From positions 9,223,716 through 9,287,715 of the forward strand of contig NC_087067.1 of the NCBI RefSeq assembly GCF_963678635.1: a DNA stretch of 64,000 nucleotides, in the 5' to 3' direction. A model generated the notes under the pieces. That model was given only the letters and a program-made list of their open reading frames with translations, made no database searches and had not been told where the DNA came from. Below are positions 23,108 through 32,652 of this stretch, piece after piece (position 1 is the stretch's first letter; each line of letters starts with the position of its first letter). Both the position numbers and the translations under genes were made by a program. The stretch is from Symsagittifera roscoffensis. Taxonomy: Eukaryota; Xenacoelomorpha; Acoela; Convolutidae.

Positions 23108-23633
23108 TTACACAAAATTATTTGTACGTTTCAAAACATTCACATCATGAATAATATTCAAGTTTCTCTGGTAGAATTTAAAAAAATGCTGAATAAATTG
23201 CGTAAAATCCATACAAATTATCATTTTTTGTAGTTTTCTGGGAACCCATCGCCCATATTTTTTTTAGAAAGGAATAAGTTTCTTTACCGAAAATACCCAA
23301 AGAATCAGCAAAGTATTAAGTTTTGTCCAATCGAGCTATCATGATCCACTGTTCTCCTCTATCATTGCTTAAAGCTGACTTAACAATTGCAAAAGAGTAT
23401 TTTGTTAGTCGAGATACTTTATCAGAAGGGTAAGATCCCATGTACTTGAACCTGAGTTCAGGAATTCTTTCAAAAATTCGCAAAAGTAAAAAATTATCCA
23501 ACTTTGCAACTATTAGCTGATTTACATCTTAAAAAAAAGAAATATATCGTTTGGTATTGTAATTTAAGGTGAAAACAACTAAAGTTATTGACTTACGCTC
23601 ATTTAGGTATTGAATCAACAAAGTCCCATACAC
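23108..23633 (-). pseudogene. Polinton cysteine protease, unit 3
   Basis: GEQW at the His position, in-frame stop after LDKT and the frameshift before the Cys region are shared. The intron-like segment (23528-23596) has a weaker acceptor. Confidence 0.75.
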
Positions 23634-23853
23634 AAAACTTGTGAACTGGACAAAGGTTATTGAACACTGGTTTACAGTCTACGTTGAAAAAATTTCTCCG
23701 GTTTTCAATTAAACAGCTTTCCTTATCTAATTTTTCTGGAGATTTAGGTCTGAAGAAAAAAGTAATAGATGGTACAGAGGCAATAACAATGAAAAGTCCC
23801 AAAAAAGTTACAACCTTTTTATAGGAACTTGGAAACTCAAAAAAACTAAGCAT
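23599..23853 (-). pseudogene. small membrane protein, unit 3
   Basis: 84-codon open frame with LGLFIVIASVPSITFFFRPK; Lys-Leu (EKLDKES) replaces Lys-Ala (EKADKES). The frame has stayed open in all three units, unlike its neighbours, though shortness alone could explain that. Confidence 0.5.
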
Positions 23854-25168
23854 TTTTAGCGACTGTTTCAAAATTGTCAATTTGAACATTTGATAGTTTT
23901 TCTCCCAAGACTATCACTTCCCTTACTTGCTCCAAGGGAAACTGGAAAAACATTTCTAATCTCAAGCTTTCTCCACTACTTTCTGGATAATGCAACTGTT
24001 CAGCTGCATCTTGTAGAGGAGTCAAGTCAAAACAAACTAAAATATAGTGATTTTGAAAATTTTCCATAGGAAGAGCTGGGAAATCGTCGTTAAACTGCAT
24101 TGCTTTCATTGTTGTAACATATGGACGACAAGGAGAAGTTGTATCTAATGAAACAATTGCTCTCTCCACCTGAAAATTTCTAAGTTCTTTCAAATGAAAT
24201 TGCTGATAGCTGAAAGAGTTTTCATGAAAAGATCCTGCAACAATTGAACTTGTATTCATTACAACAGCTATTCTTTTTATTGAAGCGTTATTGAATATAT
24301 TTTCCTGTACGAATTGGTTTTGTCGAGATGGAATGATAAAAATTCTTCCTATGGTTTCCATGTAATTGTTTTGAGCAGGTTCTTTTTCCAGATTAGATTG
24401 CAAGTATTGATGATTAGGTTCAACAACTGGATTTTTTCTAGTAAACAGCGAACAATCAACAATTTTTAGACTGACATTTGGATTATCAGATAAAATGTAA
24501 ATATTAGGTCTAGCTCGAACTAGTGTAATTCGAATTTTGGTATTTGGTAGCTACAAGTTTTCAAAAGTAAGCAAATCAATGGCAAGCTTCTCATAAAATG
24601 AAAAAATTATCCCTGATCTCAAGGAATTTGCTCTATCAGCAAACGGATGCATATCAAATGCATCAGGAAATTTTTAAAAACTGTATCCATGACAAGCAAG
24701 TATTCCTTTATTACTCACTGCTGAAGAGTTGAATTCGTTCGATTTTTGCGCCTTATGAGGATATAATCCATTAGCGTTATAATTCATTGTTTTGTTAAAA
24801 GAAACTCCACAATGAGAGAAAAGTGATTGTAATACATTGTTTACATAAGTTAAGTGAGATTCTGGTTCTTCATCGGAGTCATCCTCGGATTTTGCTTTAT
24901 GTTCTGCTTTTTCTTTTGTGAAAGCATCAAACAATTTTTCTTTGAATAATTTAAGCTTTAAACTAAGATGGGTATCACGCATATCCAAATAGAGATTACG
25001 ATCCGTTTCAAATTCAAACTCAATACTGCTTTCATCCAGAGAAAGGCTCGGGAATACTTCTTGCGTGTAAGATGACACAATTGTTTCCAAAGATGGGACT
25101 TTACCAAAAATCTCCAATGAATAATTTGTAAAAGCCTCATACTCAAAATTACTTTGGTTTACACTCAT
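23846..25168 (-). pseudogene. Polinton major capsid protein, unit 3 (best copy)
   Basis: The most complete capsid copy: 441 codons from ATG 25168 with two long open parts, 24674-25168 (164 codons) and 23846-24403 (185 codons). The C-terminal part runs from QSNLEKEPAQNNYMETIGRI through QQFHLKELRNFQVE and FNDDFPALPMENFQNHYILV to LEQVREVIVLGEKLSNVQID. The middle, 24404-24673, is in frame but for stops at 24674 and near 24555. The double jelly-roll assignment comes from family knowledge of Polinton gene order and C-terminal pattern, not from a structure. Confidence 0.8.
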
Positions 25169-25169
25169 T

Positions 25170-25536
25170 TTATATTGTCAAAAATGTCTTTACGTGAGCG
25201 ACTGTTTTTCTATCTACTTTTTTGAGAAATGGATCTGGTTCTACCAGTTCTACGCTTGTGTTTTTTTTCCACCCCCAAATGTTTCCAAACCGTTTTTGTT
25301 CCAACACCTTTTGCAAATGTTTTCAGTTTTTTACGTCCAATAACAAGTTCCCCAATCTCTGGAGCAGCAATTTCAAACAAATCTGCTCCAATTTTTTTTC
25401 GCAGCAAGGACTATATATCTTTTAATAAACGGGATTGCAGTTTTTCGATCAGTTTGTCCGAGAGCTCCAAAACCTCTTCCACGTTGTCTTGCATGTCTTC
25501 AAAAAGTACGGAAATCTGCTGAGTTTTATCAACCAT
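25170..25536 (-). pseudogene. small coiled-coil/basic protein, unit 3
   Basis: Shares the internal TAG of the other units and has an extra frameshift in the T-run near 25262, so the tail reads GVEKKHKRRTGRTRSISQK instead of GVEKRNTSVELVEPDP. Start at 25536. Confidence 0.5.
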
Positions 25537-25553
25537 TTCGCATGAATTTTAAA

Positions 25554-26283
25554 TTAAAAATGAATTTTCGAAATCTTAGGGAACAGGAGAACAACTCGGG
25601 TATTTCCTGCGGACACAAAAGGAACTTTTTCGCCTGTACTATCTCTTAGTTCTATCTCGATACTATAGAAAAAATTTTCAACAGTTTTTAAACTGTAAAT
25701 TTGAAAAGGATTGGTTATTCATGTACTGTCTTGTAGAAATTATATCTCGACTCTTCACTTTGGGAGATAAATGGAATACAACGCAATAAGGGAGTTTTTG
25801 TATATATTCTATAATATCACTATATATCATTAAAGAATGTATTCTTATAATGTCGTAAGAGTTTTGAGGATAATGTGGACTTTTTCAGTTCATTGTAACC
25901 CCTGTTTGATTTTGTTCTAAATCACAACCAAAAATGTGACTCAAGTCAGAACTTTGAATAATAAACACTGATTGATTCTCAGGTAAATTAACTGCAACCT
26001 TTTTGTGTAATTTTATTTACTGGTGCATAGATTCTGTTATTTTCAAAAGCTTGAGCACCTAGACGATCTCGATTTTTGTTGTTCATGGCTACAACTATAT
26101 CAACAAAACTTGGATACAATCCTGGTTCAATATGCATCTGTACAATCTTTCTTTTCTCCTCAGAACTTTCTCTGCCATCTACGAATGTAACTTTCCCTCA
26201 AAAAAATTTTGGTACAAAGATGGGTATGATATTTCTGAAATAGCAACCTCCCATTCTCCTTTCAAATGTCTAGCTCCTGACAT
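25554..26283 (-). pseudogene. Polinton penton (minor capsid), mosaic copy
   Basis: The only copy with both ends near full length. The start region (from ATG 26283) reads GEWEVAISEISYPSLYQNFF, the typical opening of Polinton minor capsid proteins. After 26157 going toward the 3' end the gene matches the array units. The part 26158-26283 is nearly identical to 34405-34531, while the rest is clearly more diverged from 33853-34404, so the gene looks recombinant. Stops and a frameshift inactivate it. Confidence 0.7.
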
Positions 26284-26336
26284 TTGAATCCATGACAACA
26301 GATTAATAGAAATTTAGTTTTAAAAAATGTTTACCT

Positions 26337-27281
26337 TTAATCTGAACCTTTTTTCAGCTCTTTTTCATAAAAATCTCCCAGAATTTCTTGTTTGTCGAGA
26401 TCTTTTGTGATATATGTAGAAGCCTTGTTAGAAGATATTGCCAAAATTTCAAAAAATTTTCATCTGTAAATTGTGGTTTGTATCTTTTTGGAACGGAATA
26501 TCATTCATTCTTTGAAATTCTCACTCTGTCTCTTACTTTGAATTTTAGTTTCCTATACCTTGTTAGAGTTTTATTGTACTGAATTGAGAGGCAATCAGTA
26601 TTCTTGGCATCTCTAGGTGATTTCCCAATAGATTTATTCATGCGACAATTCATAGTAGACACAGATTGCGGCAACTGATGAATGAATTTTTCACCATGAT
26701 CTTTCATGTAGCAGTGAATAATGTGTTTTAATGATTGAATGGCTCTCTCTGCAAATGCAGCTTATGTTTCATTCATTGTTGAGTAAACTTCAATGTTTTT
26801 TCCTTGCAGAATTTCTTGAAAGTTCCCCCATATTCTGTTCCTTTATCAACCAAAGCTTTTCAGGAGTGTTTTGTTGAGAAATTATTTTTTTGAAAGCTTG
26901 CAAAATGTCTTTGGCATATTTAGTTTTCATTGTTTGAACTCTGAAAAATCGCAAAAAAAAAAATCAAGAGCAACCAATAATTATTTGACTACCTTGTTTC
27001 GACTCTTAGTTTGTGCACAAATGCCAAATCCATACACCAAATTTGATTGATATATTTTGAAAAGCTTGAAGACTTCGGAAACGTCTGATTGTGGGACCAA
27101 ATTTTGTATACGGTGTCTTGGTTTGTAAAAATTGTTCTTTTTTCTTTTTTGACAATCCGCTTGCTTTACTCAAGTTTCGCACAGAACCGTACGCAGCTCT
27201 ACCCCTAGAATACAATCTGTTCGGACTTACCTTTTCTGATTTTGAAAGGGACCCAAGTTCCTCTGTCTTTTGCTTTGGTAT
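26337..27281 (-). pseudogene. Polinton retroviral-like integrase, copy 1
   Basis: 315 codons with several frameshifts. N-terminal RLYSRGRAAYGSVRNLSKA and KKEQFLQTKTPYTKFGP are followed by a damaged core in which the first Asp region is frameshifted (IKFGVWIWHLCTN) and the second survives near TEYGGTF. The Glu region reads AERAIQSLKH near 26740. The C-terminus has HGEKFIHQLPQSVSTMNCRM, KFKVRDRVRISKNE and YKPQFTDE, ending at 26337. The start codon of copy 2 is ATA here. This enzyme would insert element ends into host DNA. Confidence 0.8.
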
Positions 27282-27745
27282 TCTTATTGATAACTAGTTT
27301 AGGTGGAATTTGAGTTGCTTCCAAAATGGTAAAGTAAATATCGTGAAAATGGGTATTTTTTTGCTTTAGTGCACACACAAAATCTACAATTGATTCTTTT
27401 GTTTCTCGACTATCTAGTATGATATTTTCTCATTGATTTATTTATTCCAGGAGAATTCAAAATTAAATCAATAAGCTGCTTATTGTTACTCCATTTCAAC
27501 TTTGCACTTACAGCACTGTAAATAGAATCTTTTGGTACAACCTCCTCTTTTTCTTGCTCTGTTCAAATTGTTTTTTTTGGAAGTGTACTTTGTGATTGAT
27601 AAAATGAGTAAGCAATCAGAAGAAATTGATCCACACTAAATCAATCGTTTAATGACAAAAAGAGTGATAACAGATAATAATTGTAAGCTTTTTGTCGAGC
27701 TCAAAATAGTTCTCCTTTTATAAAGTGAAGTTCTTCTTCATGTGA
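27282..27745 (-). pseudogene. uncharacterised Polinton gene between ATPase and integrase, copy 1
   Basis: A decayed coding region not visible as one long frame. In one - strand frame, interrupted by about four stops, it reads EEELHFIKGELF, ARQKAYNYYLLSLFLSLND, FSVDQFLLIAYSFYQSQSTL, TEQEKEEVVPKDSIYSAVSA and KLKWSNNKQLIDLILNSPGI. After a frameshift it continues LDSRETKESIVDFVCALKQK and FHDIYFTILEATQIPPKLVI, running into the integrase start. About 150 residues, with no family I can name. Protein-like character across two frames and presence in both copies support a real former gene. Confidence 0.5.
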
Positions 27746-27764
27746 GTTCTGATTTTTCTCTTCG

Positions 27765-28563
27765 TTATTTTACTACATCTTTTTTTTTGAGATCCTTTAG
27801 CTTGTCTCGTAGCAAGTTTACTGGACATTCGCTGAGGAATTGAATGGAATTTTTTGGACAATGGAGTGTTTTTGAAGTTTGTGGGAAAATGTTTGAAATA
27901 TTGGGAGTATAGAGACGTATTGTATGCTCATCGTCGAAAAACTCTGTTTCTGTTCCTGCTGGTAGATAAATTTTTGGTGGAACTGAACCACTGTTTGTGC
28001 AATATCTCAGCGAATCAACTGTTTTTGGATTTAAATCAATGATTATATGACCATAAGGAGTAGATGTTGCAGCCACTCTTTTTATTTTGATCCTAGACCT
28101 AAGTGTTGACTTAATGTGTTGATTTGAAAACATCTATCGGTGACTTGAACAAGACTATTTGTGTATTTTGTAAGCAAACATCTTTCCCAATTTGCTTTGA
28201 TGAAAAAAGTTATGCTTAATATAAAATGTATTTAGTGACCTGTGTCTTCCAGCAGTAGCAACTTTTACAAACTGCTTAGAATTTGAAATTTCTTCACAAG
28301 AGTCATCAAATATTAACAGATAAATTTTTTCATTATTGGGAAGGTTTTCAATCAGTTTAAAGTCAATTTTTTGGATAAATTTAGGGTTTTTTTGCATTTG
28401 TGCATAATGAGGTTGATAATGTTGATAAAAAAAAGGTTTTGTTGAATTTTGGTTGAAATATACCAATTTTTAACCAATCAAAAGTTAAATGCAGTTTTCC
28501 AGATCTACTTGGTCCAACTAGAGAAATAAAAACTTGTTCTTTGGTAGAAATTAATTTATTCAT
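27765..28563 (-). pseudogene. Polinton genome-packaging ATPase, copy 1
   Basis: A ~266-codon gene from ATG 28563 with frameshifts. The P-loop VGPSRSGK is followed by Leu where Ser or Thr is expected (GKLHLTFDWLKIG). Next come FIQKIDFKLIENLPN, the Walker B-like YLLIFDDSCEEI, VATAGRHRSLNTFYIKHNFF, then TPYGHIIIDLNPKTVDSLRY and a C-terminal GSVPPKIYLPAGTETEFFDD. These fit the FtsK/HerA-type ATPase that pumps DNA into capsids of Polintons and related viruses. At least two frameshifts occur, near 28430 and 28120-28190. Confidence 0.82.
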
Positions 28564-28893
28564 AGTTTCGGAGAAGGTAAAACATAACCGACTGTACTTG
28601 ATAAAATTGCTACCCAAATTGTTTTTTCTTCACATGTAGAGGAGAACATTATTCTAACGATTGCACATGTTAGTATTGAAACTTTACCAAAAAATTGGCA
28701 CATAAAAACTAAAAATGATTTATTACACGTACGTCCATGATTTTTGTTCATGATTTTCTTTCTAAAAAAACATAATTTCCTAAATTTAGTTGCATGTCAC
28801 ATTTATCTACCATCTCATTTATGGAAAGAAAAACTTGATAATGATTAGCATTTAAATTTCAAAAACACGATAATACAAAATTATTTAGATTTT

Positions 28894-29366
28894 TTACAAT
28901 TTATTTAAAAAACATCGAGTCCATGTTCCGTATGCAAATGCTTTTCTTTTTGCACAATGAAGAGTATTTGCATGACGAAATGGGTAATTGCTACATATCC
29001 AATCGTATTCTTCATCTTTGAAAATCAAATTCTGAATTTTTGGGCATGCGTAGTCATCCAAGTTTGTAACCTTTGTTTCAAAAATCCCTGTCAGAATTTG
29101 ACTTTTTTTCTTAAAATGTTGCAAAAAAACTCCGTTTCTGGAGCTTTCAATTTTTTCAATATTTTTTCAAGCTCAGTATATTTTTCATGGCGACAGTTCC
29201 AATTGGTTCCATGAAGATGCTTTGTACACCAAGCAGACTGAGTTGTAGCTTTGAACTTTTTGGGAGGAAGAAAGGAATATCCCACAATTTGTACATTTTT
29301 ATAAACTCCTAACTCTTTCACTATTTTGTTTTCAAAACACTCAATATCCAAAACAACTAGACTCAT
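28894..29366 (-). pseudogene. DEDD-type nuclease-like Polinton gene, copy 1
   Basis: Two overlapping frames (29091-29366 and 28894-29124) make one ~155-residue gene with a frameshift near 29100. The N-terminus MSLVVLDIECFENKIVKELG has the D-x-E signature opening of DnaQ/RNase H-like exonucleases. Later parts are CTKHLHGTNWNCRHEKYTEL and a Cys/His-rich tail, DDYACPKIQNLIFKDEEYDW, ICSNYPFRHANTLHCAKRKA. The nuclease reading rests on the D-x-E start only, and the remaining Asp residues of a DEDD site cannot be placed surely. Alternative: a structural protein with a chance DxE. Confidence 0.45.
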
Positions 29367-29793
29367 GATGTTAACTGTGTTTGCTGAAATTTTTGGTTAA
29401 AATGACTAATAATCGAACAACGGATATACTGACGAAGCAAAAATTTATATACAGAAGAACAATCCAGTCCCGTGACCAAGGAAACAAGAAATTGGAAATC
29501 TAAGTAAATCATAACAATAACGAGGTCGCTTTAAAGTAGTAGACTTAACAGATCCAGCTGCATCATTGAAAATTGCATGAAGTCTGAAAAATTTAGAATT
29601 TGCAAAAAAAAACCAAATACAGGAATTTCCGTTTTCAATTATACCCCCCCCCCCCCCCAAAGTGAAAATTTTGGTCCATTACTTTCAAAATTATGTTTGG
29701 GTCCAAAACAATACAGGTAAAACGAAAGTAATTTTTTCTTTTTGTATTTGATGAAAAGTCATACTTAATCAAAAAACAAAATTTCTGAGAACT
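29367..29793. other. intergenic stretch with poly-C tract, copy 1
   Basis: No convincing gene. Contains the TATA box above and a 17-base C run at about 29644-29660 that is only 10 C in copy 2 (37870-37879). Frames across it change with the homopolymer length and are not conserved. Confidence 0.45.
29444..29451 (-). promoter_or_regulatory. TATA box before DEDD-like gene, copy 1
   Basis: CTGTATATAAATTTTTGC on the - strand lies ~80 bp upstream of ATG 29366. The matching TATATAAA is at 37671-37678 in copy 2. No other TATA-like site is near this start. Confidence 0.45.
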
Positions 29794-29985
29794 TCATTCA
29801 CTTTCTGAACGTTCATTTTTTACAGTGCATTCGTCAATAAAGATGCAATTTTTTTTGAATGTTTCTACATAAGACAAAACCGAGGGGATAAAATCAATCA
29901 GTTTATCATACTCTTCTTTTTTCAACTGAAATTTCTGATTGTTTTTCTAAGTGTCTCCTTTTCTACGATTTTTTATAAGATCCAT
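29794..29985 (-). pseudogene. small acidic/basic Polinton ORF, copy 1
   Basis: A 63-codon frame from ATG 29985 with one TAG at codon 13. It reads KKEEYDKLIDFIPSVLSYVE and IFIDECTVENERSESE. Conserved in copy 2 (38016-38207). No family recognised. Confidence 0.35.
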
Positions 29986-30341
29986 TTTTTTAATATCTGA
30001 ACGATAACTTAGAAAAACTTAACGTCTTCCATAATGCAAATCCACTCAAATTGAAAAACTTGTGATTCTGTATCTAAATCTTGCAATTTTGGTAAAATTT
30101 GAGATTTCAAAACCAATAGTTATAATTTGTGGGACTTTTCTTGTAAGACGATATGAAAAAGTCCCAATTTATTTTGAAGCTTTTAAGCAAGATTTCGGGA
30201 AAAACCAATGTTCCAACTCATACTGCTCAGCTCAAAGAAAATTTAAAAAACGATTATTGAACATTATTATTGAACATTATAGTTCTCAACAAACATAAAA
30301 TCTCCCAAAACTTGGGCGAGTTCTTTGAATTCGTTTAAAAT

Positions 30342-30806
30342 TTAGTTGACATAGGCAACCTGCTTCAAGACTTCGTTTTCTTTTGCAGTCAAGAGTCGAA
30401 TCTGAATGTAGGGTGGCATTTTCACACTGTACTTCTTGACTGTGACTCACACCCTTCTCTTCTTGTATATTGCTACGTCATACACCGCATAACAGATCGC
30501 ACGTTCTTGCTCCATGGTTGACACTTTGTCAAAATAAGTTTCCAATACAGAAACGAGTCCAAGGTTTTCAGCATTGTGAATAACATTATTCCGTATTGCT
30601 GATATACTTTCCCCTTCCTTTTCACCAAGATAGACTTGCTGGAATTTTTGGATTTGTCCCGATTCATTGTGCTTTAGCAATTGGAATCAAGGTTCAAAGT
30701 AAACTTTTCCGTTGTAACGTTTTTGGGACCAAGAAAATGTCCCAATTCTTTTTTGGTTCTTAGCAATTTTAATATAATTGGGAAGGATATCTTTTCGTGA
30801 ATTCAT
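30342..30806 (-). pseudogene. uncharacterised 154-residue Polinton gene, copy 1
   Basis: One frame of exactly 155 codons from ATG 30806, with stops only after YNGKVYFEP-like sequence and after IYKKRRV. It includes FQQVYLGEKEGESISAIRNN, AENLGLVSVLETYFDKVSTM and EQERAICYAVYDVAIYKKRR. The single-frame survival over 465 bp in both copies supports a real former gene. No motif identifies its role. It is divergently paired with the + strand gene at 31045. Confidence 0.5.
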
Positions 30807-30861
30807 TTTTGATTTGAGACTCAGAGCCAACTGATCAGTAGTAGATATTTCAAAATAATGA

Positions 30862-31003
30862 TATTTATAAATATATAGAAGTTAGGAAATGTAGATGACT
30901 CACTGTAAATTCCAAATAAGGTATTATTACCTTATATGGAATAATGAGTAAATGATGATCCAAATATGGACATTGCATAGGTGAAGGAACTACTATATAA
31001 GCC
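30862..31003. promoter_or_regulatory. divergent promoter with central palindrome, copy 1
   Basis: Between two divergent genes lie a - strand TATA-like run (30862-30878, CTATATATTTATAAATAT), a palindrome TTCCAAATAAGGTA / TACCTTATATGGAA (30910-30923 and 30928-30941, 13 of 14 pairs, 4-base loop) and a + strand TATA box CTATATAAGCC (30993-31003). The arrangement is repeated in copy 2. Confidence 0.5.
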
Positions 31004-31044
31004 ATTCAATGTAGATAAAAATCATTTTTAACAAGTAATTGGTG

Positions 31045-31639
31045 ATGGCCTCTGCTATGTGTCAAGCATATCCCACTTTTTATTCGGACTACAATGCAAA
31101 ATCTTTTTTTATCTCTGTTCCAGAAAATTTTTATGAAACATTTATTGTCATCCAAGACTGCTGTGTATCTAACCATTCATCATTCTTGATTCGTGGAAAA
31201 TTGCAAATTTCACTTAGTATTAATCGGATCATCGCTCAATCAAATTTTGCAAAGATTAGATAAATATCATTTCACTTATCAAATTGTTGACTGTATATAT
31301 ACTTTAAACAAATTCAGATTTTATTCCAATATTATTTCATCAAGAGGTGAAAATTTCAATCAATTGAATTGTGCAGTCGAACACAATTTGAAATGTAGAA
31401 TACCGAAAAATTACCTAGTGTTGCAAAGAAACGTCTGCTATGAAAAAAATTCAAAAGATATTATCTCAGTTCTGCTCAGAAGCTTGCGTCCACTCAGACT
31501 CTTGGATCAGCTTTTTGGAAAAGATTCGAAAACTCAAAACTCAAAGAATGAGACTGATTTTTTGAAAATTGTCGATTGTTTCATTGATAGTTATCGTGCT
31601 GTAAATAGTGAGCGTGTCAATTTTTCTATTAATAATTAA
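31045..31639 (+). pseudogene. uncharacterised + strand Polinton gene, copy 1
   Basis: Starts at ATG 31045 (ASAMCQAYPTFYSDYNAKSF, then SVPENFYETFIVIQDCCVSN) and, after a frameshift near 31230-31265, continues YHFTYQIVDCIYTLNKFRFY, SRGENFNQLNCAVEHNLKC and SVLLRSLRPLRLLDQLFGKD to 31639. About 200 residues, mixed alpha/beta character, no catalytic motif seen. It is the only gene of the right half of this copy on the + strand. Confidence 0.5.
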
Positions 31640-32150
31640 TATTTGATGCAAATTTTGATTTGATTTTTTCAACAAGTTTGCAAAAGTTTCATTAAACTTA
31701 TTTACAAGATGCAAAATTTTTTTTGGTTTTTCTAACAAGTGTTCAAATTTTTACATAAAATTTTTGTGTTAGATTTTCCTTATTGATAAATTTGAGTACT
31801 ATTCGCCATCTTAATACATTTTTTTTGATCAACAGACATGCAAAAAATGAATTTTTCAATGATCAAAATCAAAACAAAGAAATTCATAAATTTAAAATTT
31901 CAACAGTGCAAGAAAATCTTGTCACAATTTTTCTTAAAGGCAAAAACTTTTTAGGAATTTCTTCTTAATTTGCGAGACTTTCATTGATTTTTTAACAAGT
32001 ATGTCAGAAACATTGTAAAACTATTTGCATGGTGCAAAAACTATTGTACAGTTTTTAACATGTTTGCAAAAATTGTAATTAATTTTTTATCATGTGTGTA
32101 GAAAAAATGAAGTTTTTTACAAGATGTTAAAATTGGTTTCATTTTTCTTC
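31640..32150. repeat. AT-rich degenerate repeat between convergent genes, copy 1
   Basis: Phrases such as TCAACAAGTTTGCAAAA, TTACAAGATGCAAAATTTT, TAACAAGTGTTCAAATTTT and TTTAACATGTTTGCAAAAAT recur every 35-60 bp. No coding frame is convincing. Lies between the 3' ends of the + strand gene and the acidic - strand gene. Copy 2 has a longer version. Confidence 0.4.
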
Positions 32151-32501
32151 GATGGTATTTGTGTTGTTCACAGATTCCTCTTCTCAAGGGAAGAGGAAAT
32201 CGTCGAATGGTTGAGCCACATATCTAGAGTCATGAGTTTCGGGGTAGTTCATTCCCTCATGCTCAGCCACTTCCTCCATCATTTGCATTTCTCCAAGTTG
32301 GATCTCTATTATGGGTACTTGCGTTATATGATCTTCGGTGAAAGCCCTGCCCATCACCTCCACCATGTGCCAGACTTGGATTGAGATGTCCATTCGTGCC
32401 AGAAAAACTCCAAAAACTGTTTCTCGCACTTGGATTTGTACTAAATCAGCCGAAAATACTACTGAGAACATAAGGTTGTTGTTTTGCACTGAGAAGATCA
32501 T
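32151..32501 (-). pseudogene. acidic Polinton protein, C-terminally deleted, copy 1
   Basis: 105 open codons from ATG 32501: FSVQNNNLMFSVVFSADLVQ, IQVRETVFGVFLARMDIS, then EIQLGEMQMMEEVAEHEGMN and VAQPFDDFLFP followed by a stop. Copy 2 lacks ~27 residues of the middle (between RETV and HIT) but keeps a Glu/Pro-rich C-terminus deleted here. Function unknown. Confidence 0.45.
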
Positions 32502-32652
32502 TTTGAGCCATAATTTGCAAAGGAAGTTGAATAAATAAAGGATTCAGAGAAAAAAAAAAACAAGATTTAAAGTTGCGAGAGAAGTAACAACCTTTTTTAG
32601 AGAGAAGTACCGAGTTACAACTTTTTTATAGGAATCTTGAAACTCAAAAAAA

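Larger units (their letters stand above)
3350..26157. repeat. three-unit tandem array of gypsy+half-Polinton composite
   Basis: Units run 3350-10893, 10894-18464 and 18465-26157 (7544, 7571 and 7693 bp). Each starts at GACTTAGAAATGC in gag and ends at TCTTTCTTTTCT inside the antisense penton gene. The copies are nearly identical by eye but differ by substitutions and indels, so they are real copies rather than an assembly loop. Units 1 and 2 share a ~100 bp deletion near 6719/14299 that is filled in unit 3 (about 21874-21970). Unit 1 alone lacks ~36 bp present at about 13741-13776 and in unit 3. Confidence 0.93.

Noticed and set aside
27001-27002. Possible intron in the Polinton integrase (CAAG|GTAGTC ... 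TTTTTCAG)
   Set aside because: The intervening sequence still reads as integrase core (LLVAL..F) in the expected frame, so it is coding.
28560-28751. 63-codon - strand frame upstream of the ATPase, conserved in both copies
   Set aside because: Overlaps the ATPase start in another frame. No feature distinguishes it from passive conservation, though a tiny gene cannot be excluded.
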